A DNA stretch of 64,000 bases from Anaeromyces robustus (taxonomy: Eukaryota; Neocallimastigomycota; Neocallimastigomycetes; Neocallimastigales; Neocallimastigaceae): assembly GCA_002104895.1 (NCBI GenBank), contig MCFG01000075.1, positions 137,501 to 201,500 of the forward strand. The letters run 5' to 3'. The notes under the pieces were generated by a model that saw only the letters and a list, made by a program, of their open reading frames with translations, had not been told where the DNA came from and searched no databases. Positions 16,089-29,957 of this stretch are shown here, in pieces (within the stretch, counting starts at the first letter, position 1; each line of letters starts with the position of its first letter). The position numbers and the translations under genes are program-made.

Positions 16089-16689
16089 TATAAATTATAA
16101 TCAAAATTATCATAAAAACTAATATATAATAAAAATACCATTATTTAATATTATTATTTTTTTTTCTATAATTTTAATAAGTGGATTTTTTTTAACTTTG
16201 ATAATATTTAATATGTATTTATAAATATTTCTAGTTATTATATCATAATATAGAGTATAATACTAAAAAATTTTAATTATATTAGCCATTTTAAATTGAT
16301 TTTAATTTTATTCATTTACTCTTTATAAATTAGTTTTAATGATATTTATTTAATAAAATCTTTCATTATTAAATCATTTTTAATTAATTTTAATTCTATA
16401 ACATCTGCTTTAAAATATTAAAAAAATAAATATTTTTAAAGAAAATGAAAAGAATACTATTCATTAAAAATTAATCATAATAAAGGTTACTATTGTATTT
16501 GTTCCTTTTAATAATATTATCATAAAAAAAAATTAAACAATAAATTTAATATTCATTTAATAATAAAACGATAATATTATTACCAAATGATTATGATTAA
16601 TGTTAATTAATAATGAACAAATTTGTCAAATAGATAAAATTTCCAAATTAATATTATATAAAGTTAATTTATAATGTATGAATAATTAT

Positions 16690-17240
16690 TTAAATTTATT
16701 TATAATATGTGATGTGCTATTAGACAATTGAATGCATAATTATTGATAAATAAATAATTTTTAAAACTAGTTTAGAATAAGTAATATTGGTGAATAATTA
16801 TTTTAAATATTAATTAATAAATATTTAATAATATATAAGTATATTAAATATAAATAAAATAAATGTCATAAAAATTAAGTTATAATCAGTAAATGAATAG
16901 AATAAAAGTTAAATTATTATGTGAATAATTATTTAAAAACGAATTTATATGTAATATTGGAAAATAATGCATAATATTGATAAATAAATAATTTTTAAAA
17001 CTAGTTTAATATGAATAATATTGGTAAATAAATATTCTAAACTTAAAAAGTGTATATTAAATATAAATAAAATAAAAGTTATTAATTCTATTCATTTACT
17101 GATTATAACTTAAATTTAAATTTAAATTTATATTATGTGAATAATTTATAATATGTAATATTGGAAAATAAAATGATATTAATGTTTATTTAAATAATGC
17201 ATAATATTAATAAATCAATTGCAATTGCTTTTTTAAAAAA
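16690..17240. repeat. Degenerate ~230-bp direct repeat with internal inverted 27-mer
   Basis: Two diverged copies of the same block are seen near 16740 and 16976. Both contain a 20-base identical core (AATAATTTTTAAAACTAGTT) and are followed at a similar distance by a shared ATTAAATATAAATAAAATAAA segment. A weaker third copy starts near 17200. Within the cluster a 27-base segment at 16878-16904 recurs as its exact reverse complement at 17085-17111, so one unit carries an inverted stretch. Possibly the remains of a mobile or satellite-like element. Confidence 0.6.
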
Positions 17241-17850
17241 TATATTTTAATATGGGTAATATTGGTTATAAAGTAGTCTTAATAATATTCATTTAACAAT
17301 ATTTTACATTTTTTAAATGACTTTTATAATAATATAAATTATAATAGTAATTATATTAATTAATTTAATGCTAGTCATTTATATATTATAAAATAATAAT
17401 TAGTTAACAGGTATTACTCATTTTAAATTAATTTTTTAAGATTATATTTATGTGATTATAATTATTACATAAACGTATGATATAAAATGATTTATTTATA
17501 TTTCATAAACATTGTAATACATTTTTTATAAATAATAGATTAAAAAAAAACTTCATACTAAATATATTTTATTATATTAAGTACTATGTAATTATTGTCG
17601 ATTAAGTTATGATATTATATTTTATTATATATTCAATATCTTTTGTTAATACTATAAGATTATTATTGATATCATTTTATATTCTAATATTATCGTTTTA
17701 TTATTAAAAGAATATTATTAAAAGAATATTATTTATATTTTATTATATTGTTTAAATAATTATTTTTTTTTTTGTTCTATTAATAATATTTTTTTAATTA
17801 TTAATTATTAATATATATATATATATACTTTATTGTATCCACAATTAATC

Positions 17851-17925
17851 TTAATCCAATTTATAATTAGTACCACAAATACATTTAGGTTTAACTAAAT
17901 AAAAGAAGAAATGTATATCTTCTTT
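17851..17925 (-). pseudogene. Possible relic coding fragment with CxC motif
   Basis: A 24-codon open stretch ending in TAA reads ...LVKPKCICGTNYKLD, locally richer in Cys, Pro, Gly and Asp codons than any surrounding A/T DNA. This looks like part of a zinc-ribbon-type segment, but it has no start, no continuation and no splice partner that I can find. Part of the region also forms a small hairpin (AAAAGAAGA ... TCTTCTTTT). Weak evidence; it may be chance. Confidence 0.15.
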
Positions 17926-19059
17926 TAATATGCGGAAAAAAGCGGAAATAAAAATGATCTTGCATTATTCATAATATATTATTTTAATATAATTTCTTTT
18001 TTTAATATATTAAAATAATATATTAAAAATTAAAATTAATGTATATATAATTTGAAAATTACTAATATACAATAAATAATAAAATAATATATTATATTTT
18101 TAATTTCTATTATGTATTTAATTATATTAAATATATATATAAAAAAAATTTTTTTTTTCCCTTAACATTTTAGAGCAAATAAAATTGATTAATTTTTTTT
18201 TAATATTAATAAACAAGTTTAAATTGTGTTTTTTTTTTTTTTTTTTAATAATTTTTTTTTTTAAAAAAAATTTTTGAAAAATAAAAAAATATATAAAGAA
18301 AACAAAAATTTCCAAAATTAATTTTATATAATAATAAAAATTATATAATAAATTCATAATAAAAATTACTATTAAATAGTAGTTTTAAATATTAAAAGAG
18401 TATATTTATATTTTTATATAAATAAATATATATATATATATATAATGTTTTAAAAATTGAGAAGTAATAAATAATATAAAATAATCAAATTTTAAATTGG
18501 AAAAATTTACTTCTTTTCTCTTCTTATAAATCATTCATTTCATTTATTATTTTTATAATAATTATTAATCTAATTATAATTTAAATCTGAATAATTTAGA
18601 AAGAAAGTAATATAACAACAAAATAATATAACAACAAATTAATTAAAATAAAAAAATAAAAACATATGATAATTTCTTTATCTTTTTAGATAAATAACCT
18701 TTTAATTTCAAATTGAATTATAAAGCATTTAATTTTAAATTGAATAATAAAAAAAGCTGTCAATAATAAAATTCAAAATTCAAAATTCAAAAACAAAAAA
18801 AAGAAAAAAATTATGAAAAATAAATGAAATAAAAAAAAAGAAAATTATAGTAAATAAAAAGTAATAAATATTATATATATTAAAAATATATTAATATTCC
18901 AAATATATACATTCAATTAAAAATAATACATAATTTTATTTGAATTACGTTACAAAAAAAAAAAAAAAAAAAAAAGATTTATTTTTATAGTATATAAAAA
19001 AAAATATATATATAATTTAATAAAAAAGAATACTTTAAAAAAAAATAAAAAAGAACAAA

Positions 19060-20559
19060 ATGGAAAATATAGAAAAAGAAAAGAAGAAAAAAAGTTTAAC
19101 AAATGAATTAATTACTCTTGCTATACCGGCTATATGTGAACAAATACTTAATACCCTTCTTCAATATGTAGATACTGCTATGGTAGGTCATTTAGGTGAA
19201 GAAGCTACAGCTGCAGTAAGTACAACAACAACTATTGGATGGGTTATAGGAAGTTTTTTACAATCTTTAGGTATAGCTTTATTAGCTTTAATGTCAAAAT
19301 CTGTAGGAGAAGGTAATAAAGAAAAATTAAAAAAATTAGCAGGACAAGCCGTATTATTAGTACTTGTATTTGGTTCATTAATATGTGCTGTAGCACTTTC
19401 TCTTTCAAAATATATACCCATTTGGATGGGAGCAGAAGATAATGTAAGACCTAATGCCTCAAAATATTTTTTCATTATTAGTATACCTATGATCTTTAGA
19501 GCTTCATCCACTATATTTGGTTCTTGTATTAGAGCCACACTTGATACCAAAAGCCCAATGATTGTTAATATTATATCTAATGTACTTAATATGATTCTTG
19601 ATTGGGTATTAATTTATGCTTGTAAAATGGGAGTTACAGGTGCTGGTTGTGCTACCGCTATCTCTTATACTTTAGGAGGTATAATGATGTTTCTTGTTTT
19701 TAAAAATAAAGAACAAATTGTATTAACTTTCAATAATTGTAAACCAGATAAACCACTTTTAAAAGAAATATCAAAAATTGCTATACCTGCAGCAGCAACA
19801 CAAGCTGTTTCATGTTTTGGTTATGTTGTATTTGCAGGTCTTGTATCTAGTATGGGCACTAGTATTTTTGCAGCACATTCTATAGCTGTTAATGCAGAAA
19901 CATTATTTTATTTGCCAGGTTATGGTATTAGTGCAGCAACATCAGCAATGATAGGAGTAGCTTATGGTGAAAAAAATATAACAAAATTAAAATCAATTAT
20001 GAAATTATCAACATTTATTACAGTATTTACCATGTTTTTAGGAGGTGTAGTTTTGTATATAACATCTTATCCTTTAATGAGAATATTTACTAGTAGTATT
20101 CCTGTCGCAGAATTAGGAGCAAAAATGCTAAAAATTGTATCAGTAACAGAACCCTTTTTTGGATTAATGATAGCTATGCAAGGTATTTTTTATGGTTTAG
20201 GTAAAACTAAAAGTGTATTTGTCATAGAAACATTTGGTATGTGGGGGATAAGAGTTATATTTACAATATTATGTGTTAAATTATGGCATACCACACTTTC
20301 AGAAGTATGGTATTGTATGATTGGTGATAATATTAGTAAAGCATGTCTTTTAGCTCTTGCAATGGTAATATTTATTAAAAGAAAACTTTATTCCTTTGTA
20401 TATAAAAATGATGAAAATCAGGATGAAAATCAAGATGAAAATCAAGATGAAAATCAAGAAAAAGATAAAGAAATAAATAAAGAAAATATTGAAGAAAATA
20501 ATGAAGGAAAAGAAAAAGAAAAAGAAAAAAATATAGAATTAGACGTGTCACTGGTTTAA
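19060..20559 (+). CDS. MATE family multidrug/toxin efflux transporter, bacterial type, intronless
   Basis: Predicted 12-helix cation antiporter of the MATE (MOP) superfamily, exporting drugs or metabolites across a membrane. 499 residues: short Lys/Glu-rich N-terminus, two six-helix halves (about residues 15-235 and 240-445) and a charged tail. Family features seen are IPAICEQILNTLLQYVDTAMVGHLG in the first helices (a VDTAMVG segment typical of bacterial MATE proteins), RATLDTKSPM and the second-half IPAAATQAVSCFGYVVFAG. Overall it resembles Firmicutes DinF/MepA/NorM-like proteins, not the intron-bearing style of its neighbours. The tail contains four tandem DENQ units from a 12-base repeat at 20407-20458, an A-rich host-like addition. 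Absence of introns plus bacterial similarity suggests acquisition from gut bacteria (inference). Substrate unknown. Confidence 0.9.
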   Translation: MENIEKEKKKKSLTNELITLAIPAICEQILNTLLQYVDTAMVGHLGEEATAAVSTTTTIGWVIGSFLQSLGIALLALMSKSVGEGNKEKLKKLAGQAVLLVLVFGSLICAVALSLSKYIPIWMGAEDNVRPNASKYFFIISIPMIFRASSTIFGSCIRATLDTKSPMIVNIISNVLNMILDWVLIYACKMGVTGAGCATAISYTLGGIMMFLVFKNKEQIVLTFNNCKPDKPLLKEISKIAIPAAATQAVSCFGYVVFAGLVSSMGTSIFAAHSIAVNAETLFYLPGYGISAATSAMIGVAYGEKNITKLKSIMKLSTFITVFTMFLGGVVLYITSYPLMRIFTSSIPVAELGAKMLKIVSVTEPFFGLMIAMQGIFYGLGKTKSVFVIETFGMWGIRVIFTILCVKLWHTTLSEVWYCMIGDNISKACLLALAMVIFIKRKLYSFVYKNDENQDENQDENQDENQEKDKEINKENIEENNEGKEKEKEKNIELDVSLV

Positions 20560-21654
<1,095 letters not shown>

Positions 21655-23448
21655 ATGGAATCTGAAGAAGTAAAAAATGAAATTTCAAAATTAAAATTTG
21701 GGATTAATGAAATTAAAGAACAAAATGTAGATATAAAAAACGAAATTTCTGAATTAAAAACAAGTATCAATGAACTTAAAAATCTTTTAACAACAGTGAT
21801 AAATACTCAAAATGAACAGAATAAATTTAATAATAATATTAATAAATCTGGAAATGTTTCTAGTTCATCATTTAATAATCAAATAGGTGGATTATTTGGA
21901 AAAGTTTCTAGTTCATCCTCTAATAATCAAATAGGTGGATTATTTGGAAAAGTTTCTAGTTCATCCTCTAATAATCAAACAGGTGGATTATTTGGAAAAG
22001 TTTCTAGTTCATCCTCTAATAATCAAACAGGTGGATTATTTGGAAATACTTCTAGTTCATCCTCTAATAATCAAAAAGGTGGATTATTTGGAAATACTTC
22101 TAGTTCTAATAATCAAACAGGTGGATTATTTGGAAATTCTTCTAGTTCATCCTCTAATAATCAAACAGGTGGATTATTTGGAAAGGGTTCTAGTTCATCA
22201 TCTAACAATCAAACAGGTGGATTATTCGGAAATGCTTCTAGTTCTAATAATCAAACCACTGGATTATTTGGAAATGCTTCTAGTTCTAATAATCAAACCA
22301 CTGGATTATTTGGAAATGCTTCTAGTTCTAATAATCAAACCACTGGATTATTTGGAAATGCTTCTAGTTCTAATAATCAAACCACTGGATTATTTGGAAA
22401 TGCTTCTAGTTCTAATAATTAAACCACTGGATTATTTGGAAATGCTTCTAGTTCTAATAATCAAACCACTGGATTATTTGGAAATACTTCTAATTCTAAT
22501 AATCAAACCACTGGATTATTTGGAAATACTTCTAATTCTAATAATCAAACCACTGGATTATTTGTAAATTCTTCTAGTTCATCATCTAATAATCAATCAA
22601 AAGGAATATTGGAATCATCTAGTAATGACATATCGTTATCAAATAATCAAACAAAAGATATATCTAATAATGATGAGGATAAAGTAAGGTATGATCCACG
22701 TATAAAATTTATTATAGAAGAACTTAATATTTGTAAATTTGATCCAATAAAAATTCCAAATGATTTCAAACCTGAAAAAGGTTTGGATGATTTTTATCAT
22801 AGATTAATTAATATTGTTAAAGAATTAGATAAATTATACGAATATTTAGTTGTTTTTGAATTTGAAAAAGAAGATTTATTAAAAGTAATTGAAGCGTATT
22901 ATAAAAAAAGAATTTTTAGTAATATTTCTTGTGAAAATAATGAAACAAATGAAGCGATAAAAAGATTGATCAATAGATACTATATTATATGTGATTATTT
23001 GAGTGAAGTACATAAGCAAAGGAAAAATTTAGAAGAAGAACAAAGACGAATCCTTCAAAATATAAAGATTAATAATAGAAGATTACCAAGTAATGCTTTA
23101 AGAATAACAAATCGTTTTTATTTAAAGTATGACAAATGTTTTAATTTTAATTCTAGTTCTAGAAATGACGGATATAAAGTGATCGATCTTTCTTTAAAAG
23201 AGAGTTTTGAAAATATTATTGATACCCACTTAAAAATTTTTAGAATCATAAATAAATATCCAAATTTTTCATATTTATTTAATAAATCTAAACGTATTAA
23301 AAATTTTACATTATATAAATTGGAAGATATGATACCTATAGATTGTAGATCAATTATTAATCATTTAAAGGAATTAGATGAGAGTCAATTTTATGAATAT
23401 GAATATACTCTTGGTAATCCAAAAGCCTTTTATAATTATGATATATGA
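21655..23448 (+). CDS. GLFG-repeat nucleoporin-like protein, interrupted by one in-frame TAA
   Basis: One reading frame of 598 codons containing a single stop at 22420-22422 (codon 256). Residues 1-60 are a charged coiled coil (EISKLKFGINEIKEQ...). Residues 65-320 are about 16 tandem units of the form SSSSNNQTGGLFG, i.e. GLFG motifs separated by Ser/Asn/Gln linkers as in FG nucleoporins of the nuclear pore barrier. The last 280 residues are a helical, Lys/Glu-rich domain (HKQRKNLEEEQRRILQNIKI) that I do not recognise. The stop is CAA changed to TAA in one repeat copy; all neighbouring copies have CAA and the frame stays open for 341 more codons. It is therefore a recent nonsense change, a sequencing error or read-through, not two genes. 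If real, translation yields a 255-residue coiled-coil/FG fragment. The order coiled coil-GLFG-helical is unlike Nup98; Nup49/57-like is only a guess. Confidence 0.7.
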
Positions 23449-23583
23449 TCAATTTTAATTATAATTATGTTATTATATATAATATTCGAAATACAAAAAA
23501 AAAAAAAAAAACTGTTATTATACTATCTAAATGTACAAAAAAAAATTATTATTATACTATCTAATGTACAAAAAAAAAAATTA

Positions 23584-23648
<65 letters not shown>

Positions 23649-23791
23649 CATAATGATATTATTTATAAATACAATAATAATAATAATAATAATAATAATG
23701 AACTATATTAATTTAATATTCATGATTTATAATATCTTTAATTAAAACTACTTTTCTAATTTTTTAGAAAATATATTCATTAATATTAAAA

Positions 23792-23834
<43 letters not shown>

Positions 23835-25008
23835 CAATTTTTGTAAAATAAAGTATATAAATTAAGTAATAATAATAAAATTATTATTATTGTTATATTT
23901 TTTATGTTTTATTTTTTTTTTCTTTTTTCTTTTATATTAAAGGAAGATATACACTGCTTCCTTGTTTTATATAATATATAGAGTTATTAATATACTTAGA
24001 CTTTAAATTTTTTTAACTTGTATTTTAATTAATATTTTAATTTTGTATCTAAATAAATTTTTGGAATTATAATAATTTCAGTAGATAATATTATTATTTG
24101 TAATTCACTTTTCTTTAAATGATATAATATAATAAACAAAATAAGTTATATCTGCTTTAAAGATAATATGATATCCACTAAACTTTCTTTTGGGTTATAA
24201 TAAATAATTAATTAATTACTTTTAATAAAAGAAGATAACTCTGGTTAAAAATAATTTTGTTATAATATATTTTTCTTATTATTCTTACTTTATATTTTTT
24301 TCATTTTATTTTTTATTTTATTTTTTATTATATTTTTTATTATATTTTATTTTTTGATTTTGTATTTTAATAGTTCTTTTTTTTTTTTTTTTTTTTTTAA
24401 AAATATATATTATTGAACAATAAATAAATAGTAACAATATATTTTTTTTTTAAGTAAAATAAATATTTTGAAGTTAAAAAAAAAAAAAAAGTATATTAAA
24501 TAAAAAACTGTATTCTATGAAATGGTATAAAAAATAGATATTTAAAATTATAACAATATTTAATTATTAATTAAATTAATGTAATAATAATTTTAAAAAA
24601 AAAAAAAAAGGAAAAAGTTTTTGTTTATCTTTTTTTTTTTTTTTTTTTTTTTTTTATCATTATTACTATTATTATAACTATTACTATAAAAACTATTACT
24701 ATAATAACTATTACTATAATAACTATTATTATAATTATTACTTTAATTCTTATATACATAAAATATTAGTAATAAATAGTTAATTGAAATAAATAATAGT
24801 ATTATTTGAATAATTAAGTAATATGATATTATGAAAAGTTATTTTTTTTTTTTTATATATCTTTAATTTATGAGAAATTATTAAATATTAGATCATTTAT
24901 AGCACTATGTGAAGATATGATGTTTTTAATATTATATATATTAAAACTTAAAGTAATATTAAAATATTTATATATAAATATATATATATTCTTAAATAAT
25001 TTATTGAT
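23449..25008. other. Convergent intergenic DNA
   Basis: 3' flanks of the GLFG gene and CHIP gene. It holds an (ATT)n run (23583-23647), poly-A/T tracts and an ~18-base ACTATTACTATAATA-type minisatellite near 24660-24740. No gene is visible; frames here are translations of ATT repeats. Confidence 0.6.
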
Positions 25009-25175
25009 TTATTCATCGTTTGCCCAACCATTATGGTCTAGGAAATCTTCAATAGCCTCTGTATTAACAATATTATTATATATATATATATAAGTTATTT
25101 TAAATAAATATTAATTATATATATATATATTAATAATAATTTAAAATTAAATAAATTATAGATCAAATAAAAATA

Positions 25176-25210
<35 letters not shown>

Positions 25211-25573
25211 CCTAACCTCTTAAAGCTAAGTTCGGTACTACATCTTTTTCAGTTATTTCTTTACGAGTTAATGGATCAAAATAACCAATTTTTTCAAAAT
25301 GTTCACGAAGTTCTGTTCTATCATAACTACAAAAATATAAAGATAATATATAAATAAATTAAAATATATATATATATATTTGAATATTTATACATGATAT
25401 ATATATTAAACAATTATTAAAATAAATTAATTAATTAAAAAAAAAAAAAAAAAAAAAAAAAATAACACTTACGTAATACCACTTGGTGTTATTACTGGAT
25501 CAAGCATAATATTAAAATGAATTTTTCCAAATAAATAATCTGGTGCTTCACGATCCTATAAAATAAAAAAATG

Positions 25574-25605
<32 letters not shown>

Positions 25606-26083
25606 TAATATTATTTAAATTTTAACTAATAGGATAAAAATTAAATTATTATGCTTTTATATACTAATTTCTTTTTTTATATCCATTTAACAATAATAAT
25701 TAAATATATATTTAATATTTTAAATTATATGGAAATATTTTAAATTATATGGATATACCTTTTTGAATGGATCAGCTTTTATAAATGTTTTTCTTAAATT
25801 ATCAATTCTTTGATCCTTGAAAAAAAAAAAGAGGTAAATAAAATATATTGAAAATTATATATTTCAATATTATTAAATATATTTTATGTTATAATATATG
25901 TATATTATTTTAAACAAAACATTAAATTAATATATATTATTTACTTGTTCATAATTAATATATTCAATTTCATTATTAATATCTTCTTCAGTTCTTGAAG
26001 TATCTGATTTTATATCTGCAATTTTACTGTTTAAAAAAATTATTATTATAATAATTAAAAAAAAGTTTTAATTATGATAATTG

Positions 26084-26130
<47 letters not shown>

Positions 26131-26154
26131 TAATAATAATAAATAATAATAATA

Positions 26155-26193
<39 letters not shown>

Positions 26194-26543
26194 TAATAAT
26201 AATAATAAATAATAATAATAATAATAAATAATAATAATAATAATAATGATTATAATAATAATATTAATAATAATAATAATAATAAAAATATATTGATAAT
26301 TTCATATAGATATAAAAAAAAAGAAAAGTATATATATTGAAGTATATTACTTTTGTCTATCATTTTCTACTAAATTTATAAGATATTCCATTAAATCGCT
26401 ATTTTCAACAGTTTTTCTATCACCTTGATTAATTTATTTCATGATATTACATTAAATAAAATTTATAAATATAGGTATAAATATATTTAATAAATATTAT
26501 TTCAGATGTGTATCTTTATATATATTATTTTTTAATATTTATA

Positions 26544-26580
<37 letters not shown>

Positions 26581-27716
26581 GTAATTAATACCTTCAACTT
26601 CATATTTCTTTTTTCTTGCTTTTAATATTACTTTTGCAATTTCGTTTGAATCTTCCTTCTTTTGTTGAATAGCTTGATCGTAAGCTATATAATTTTAATA
26701 TATAAAAAAAAAAATTAAAGATAAATTGAAAATATGGTATTAATTATATATGATAATAAAATTTTATATTTTAAAATCCAAATTTCAAATTTCAAATTTC
26801 AAATTAAGTTAATTACTATAAGAAATGTATATATACCAATTCGTAAAACTTGAATTGCTTCATTTAATCTTGCTGAAGAGTTTGAAGATTCAATAATAGC
26901 TTGTCCTAACTATTAATTTTATTTATTTATTTTAAAAAATAAAATATATATATATATATATAATATTAATATAATATAATATACGATATATTAAATATAT
27001 ATATTTTACAAATATATATCCTATAATTATACTTACTAAATAATTTCCTTTTACTAAATAATTATTATTTTCAATATTTATTAATAAAATAAATATAATT
27101 ATATTAGTTAATTTTTCTTATAAGAATAACAAAATATTCATTTTTATATCGAATAATATTTATCATTTTTTTCATTTTTTCTTTTTACTAACATGAATTT
27201 TTATCAATTTCAATAGCTCTTTTACAATCATTAATAGCTTCTTCAAATTTTTTTAATCTTATATAACATAATGCTCGATTTGTATAATATTTAATATTTT
27301 TTGAGTTTTTTATCTTATTTTAATATATTAATTATAATTAATAAAAAATAAAAAAAAAAAAGAAAAGAAATTTAGTTAAGTCACTTTTATAAATTTATTT
27401 TAATTTATTTGAATGAAAAATATCTATAATTATTTTATATCATTACAATAGCTGTAGTATATTCTTTAATAGCTTCTTCATATTGCTAAGTAAATTATAT
27501 ATATTTAAAAAAAAAATATTAATTGAAATATTAAATTAAATTATTCAATAATATTATGATATAAAAAAAAAAAAAAAAAAAGAAAAATATATATTTATTA
27601 AATGATAATTTTAATGAAAAAACAATATATTTTTAAATATAAAAAATTACTTGTTGTTTAAAGAATATATTCCCTTGCAATTTATGCTTTTCTGCATCTT
27701 GGAACATATAATCCAT
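25009..27716 (-). CDS. STUB1: CHIP/STUB1 co-chaperone E3 ubiquitin ligase, 12 exons
   Basis: TPR plus U-box ligase that binds the C-termini of Hsp70/Hsp90 and ubiquitinates their clients. Exons 27716-27651, 27485-27447, 27313-27193, 27053-27037, 26909-26837, 26684-26592, 26423-26351, 26026-25945, 25815-25759, 25555-25473, 25326-25217 and 25058-25009 join in phase to 287 residues (human CHIP is 303). The N-terminal TPR array shows HKLQGNIFFKQQQYEEAIKE and YYTNRALCYIRLKKFEEAI, including the Lys/Asn positions of the carboxylate clamp. A charged helical middle follows. The U-box reads APDYLFGKIHFNIMLDPVIT, PSGITYDR, LREHFEKIGYFDPLTR, then VVPNLALRGAIEDFLDHNGW to the end; the composite Gly-to-Glu codon at the last junction (EAIEDF) is set by the splice. 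One exon is only 17 nt. No single exon is long, so the gene is easily missed by open-frame scans. Confidence 0.95.
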
Positions 27717-28481
27717 TTTTTGTCTTTTTGAAGAATACAATTTTAATAATTATTTATTTCTTTAAAAAAAAGGGGGAGGATTTAATATTTATTTTTTTTT
27801 CTTTGTTTTAATTCACTTATTGTGCTTAAATATTTTTTATATTTATTTTATTATTTATTAATAATATAATAAGTATCTTCAATAATAAAAAATAGAAGAA
27901 AAAAAAAAAAAGAGCAAAGGAAAATGTTAATTATTATATATACATTTCTCAATATATATTTTTACTTTAACTTTATAATGTATTAAAATTTATTATTAAT
28001 TAACATATATAATTAAATAATTAAAATAATTAACAATTTACATACTTTTTTCAAATTTTGTAATAATACTTTTATTATTAATAATGATATAAAGTTTTAA
28101 TTTATTTTATTATTATATTATTTTTAGTTTTTTTAGTTTTTTTTTTTTTTAGTTTTTTTTGTTTTAGATTTTATTTTATTTTATTTTTATTTTTATTTTA
28201 TATTTAAAATATTTCTTTTGTAAATATTTTATTTTTTTTTTTATCTCTGTTTTCATTAATAATTATTTTTTATAGATTTTCAATATCAAATAATTTTTTA
28301 TAGATTTTTTTTATATTGAAAATTTATTAATAATTTAATTTAATATATTGTACTATTGTATTAATAATATATATAGATTAATTGGTTACATTACCTAATA
28401 ATTGTTTAATTATTAATGATTTTTAAAAATCATGAAGTTTTTAATATACATTAATAAATATATAATTTTAATAATTAATAT

Positions 28482-28545
<64 letters not shown>

Positions 28546-28588
28546 ATATATATATATATATATAAAAATAAATAAATAAATAAATAAA

Positions 28589-28670
<82 letters not shown>

Positions 28671-29957
28671 AGATAAATATTTTTAGTATAAATTCAGTGA
28701 TATTATAATTTATGATATAATAATTATTTATAATATAAAGATCAGTTAATTCTTCTTTATTTTTTTCATTTATGTTCTTTTATTCTTTTATTAGTAAGAA
28801 ATATATAGAAATTATTATTAATATTATTTATTAATATTTGTAATATATTATTTATTATTTAATATCATATTATATTTTAATTATATACAAAAACAAAAAC
28901 ACAGAAATTTTTTTATTATTAAATACTTAATTATAAATCTAAAATAAATTTAAAATTTGTGGAAGTTTTTCCACTTTTTTTAAAGGGGACAAAATATTAA
29001 AATTTTATATTATTTAATAACTTAATAATATAATATCAGATAAAAATAAAAACAAAAATATTTAAAAATATTTTGAAAAAAAAAAAAAAAACTAATTATA
29101 ATAATTAATAATATATATATGGATATATGGTTTATGATATAAAATGACTCAAATAACATTTAACAACAATAAAATAAATAATAAATACTAATTGTTTATT
29201 TTGATTACTTTATTTTGATATAAAAAAAAAAAGACTTTATATTTCATTAATAATTATATAAAGAAATAAATATAATGACAAAAAAATAAATTGAATAGAC
29301 AAATTAACCATATTCAATGACAGTCAATGTCAATGACATCCTTTATATCATTATAGTAAATAATTTATTTATTTATTATATATTTATACATTTAATTAAT
29401 TATAAAAAATTATTTAATAATAATAATATTTATTTATTTATTTATTTCAAAAAATTTTAAAAAGATCATAAAAATGGATAAACTATATTCAAATATAATA
29501 GATTATATTCAAATATAATTAAATAATATATTTTTAATATATTAAATATATTAAAAATTTTTTATAAAGAGAAAACTATCTTTAATTTTATTCTATATTT
29601 ATTTTATTTATTTATTTATTCATTCATTTATTTATTTATATTTATTTATTAATTTTATATTTTTATATTTATTAATTAAAAATAATTAAATTATTTAATT
29701 ATTATTATTATAATTTTGACTATTCTTTATTATTTTTTAAACTATTTCCTTTGTATAAATCTTTAAACAAAGTAAACCTAAAAGTTATCATATTTTATCA
29801 CAGATACCCAAATGTATTTTTTGAAATTTATATATTAATTAAAAAAAATTATAAATAAGTAAAAAAATAAAGTTTTTGTAATTTTTTTTATAAATTAAAT
29901 GATTTTAGAAAAGTAAAATAAAAATTATTAATAAAAAAAGAAATAGAGGAAAAAAAA
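27717..29957. promoter_or_regulatory. Divergent intergenic region CHIP / PNUTS-like
   Basis: About 2.2 kb between two genes transcribed apart. It contains AAAT arrays (28482-28545 and 28570-28670), T-runs, a short G-rich patch next to the CHIP start (27771-27781) and otherwise featureless A/T. No genes and no named sites can be supported. Confidence 0.5.

Larger units (their letters stand above)
13432..19059. other. Long gene-poor A/T-rich interval
   Basis: No convincing gene on either strand across about 5.6 kb. The first few hundred bases should contain the RAS promoter and the last few hundred the MATE promoter, but no specific sites can be named. Short frames at 14142-14542 and 18127-18357 are translations of T-runs and ATT repeats. 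The interval contains an AAT array (15860-16086), a degenerate repeat cluster (16690-17240) and a 24-codon possible relic (17851-17925), listed separately. Confidence 0.6.

Noticed and set aside
22420-22422. Alternative genetic code with TAA as Gln
   Set aside because: CHIP, FKBP2, RAS, ECM29-neighbour and MATE genes end naturally at TAA at their expected lengths.
21935-22567. 210-codon second frame over the GLFG repeats
   Set aside because: A repeat-generated shadow (MDYLEKFLVHPLIIKQ units) that simply follows the periodicity of the true frame.
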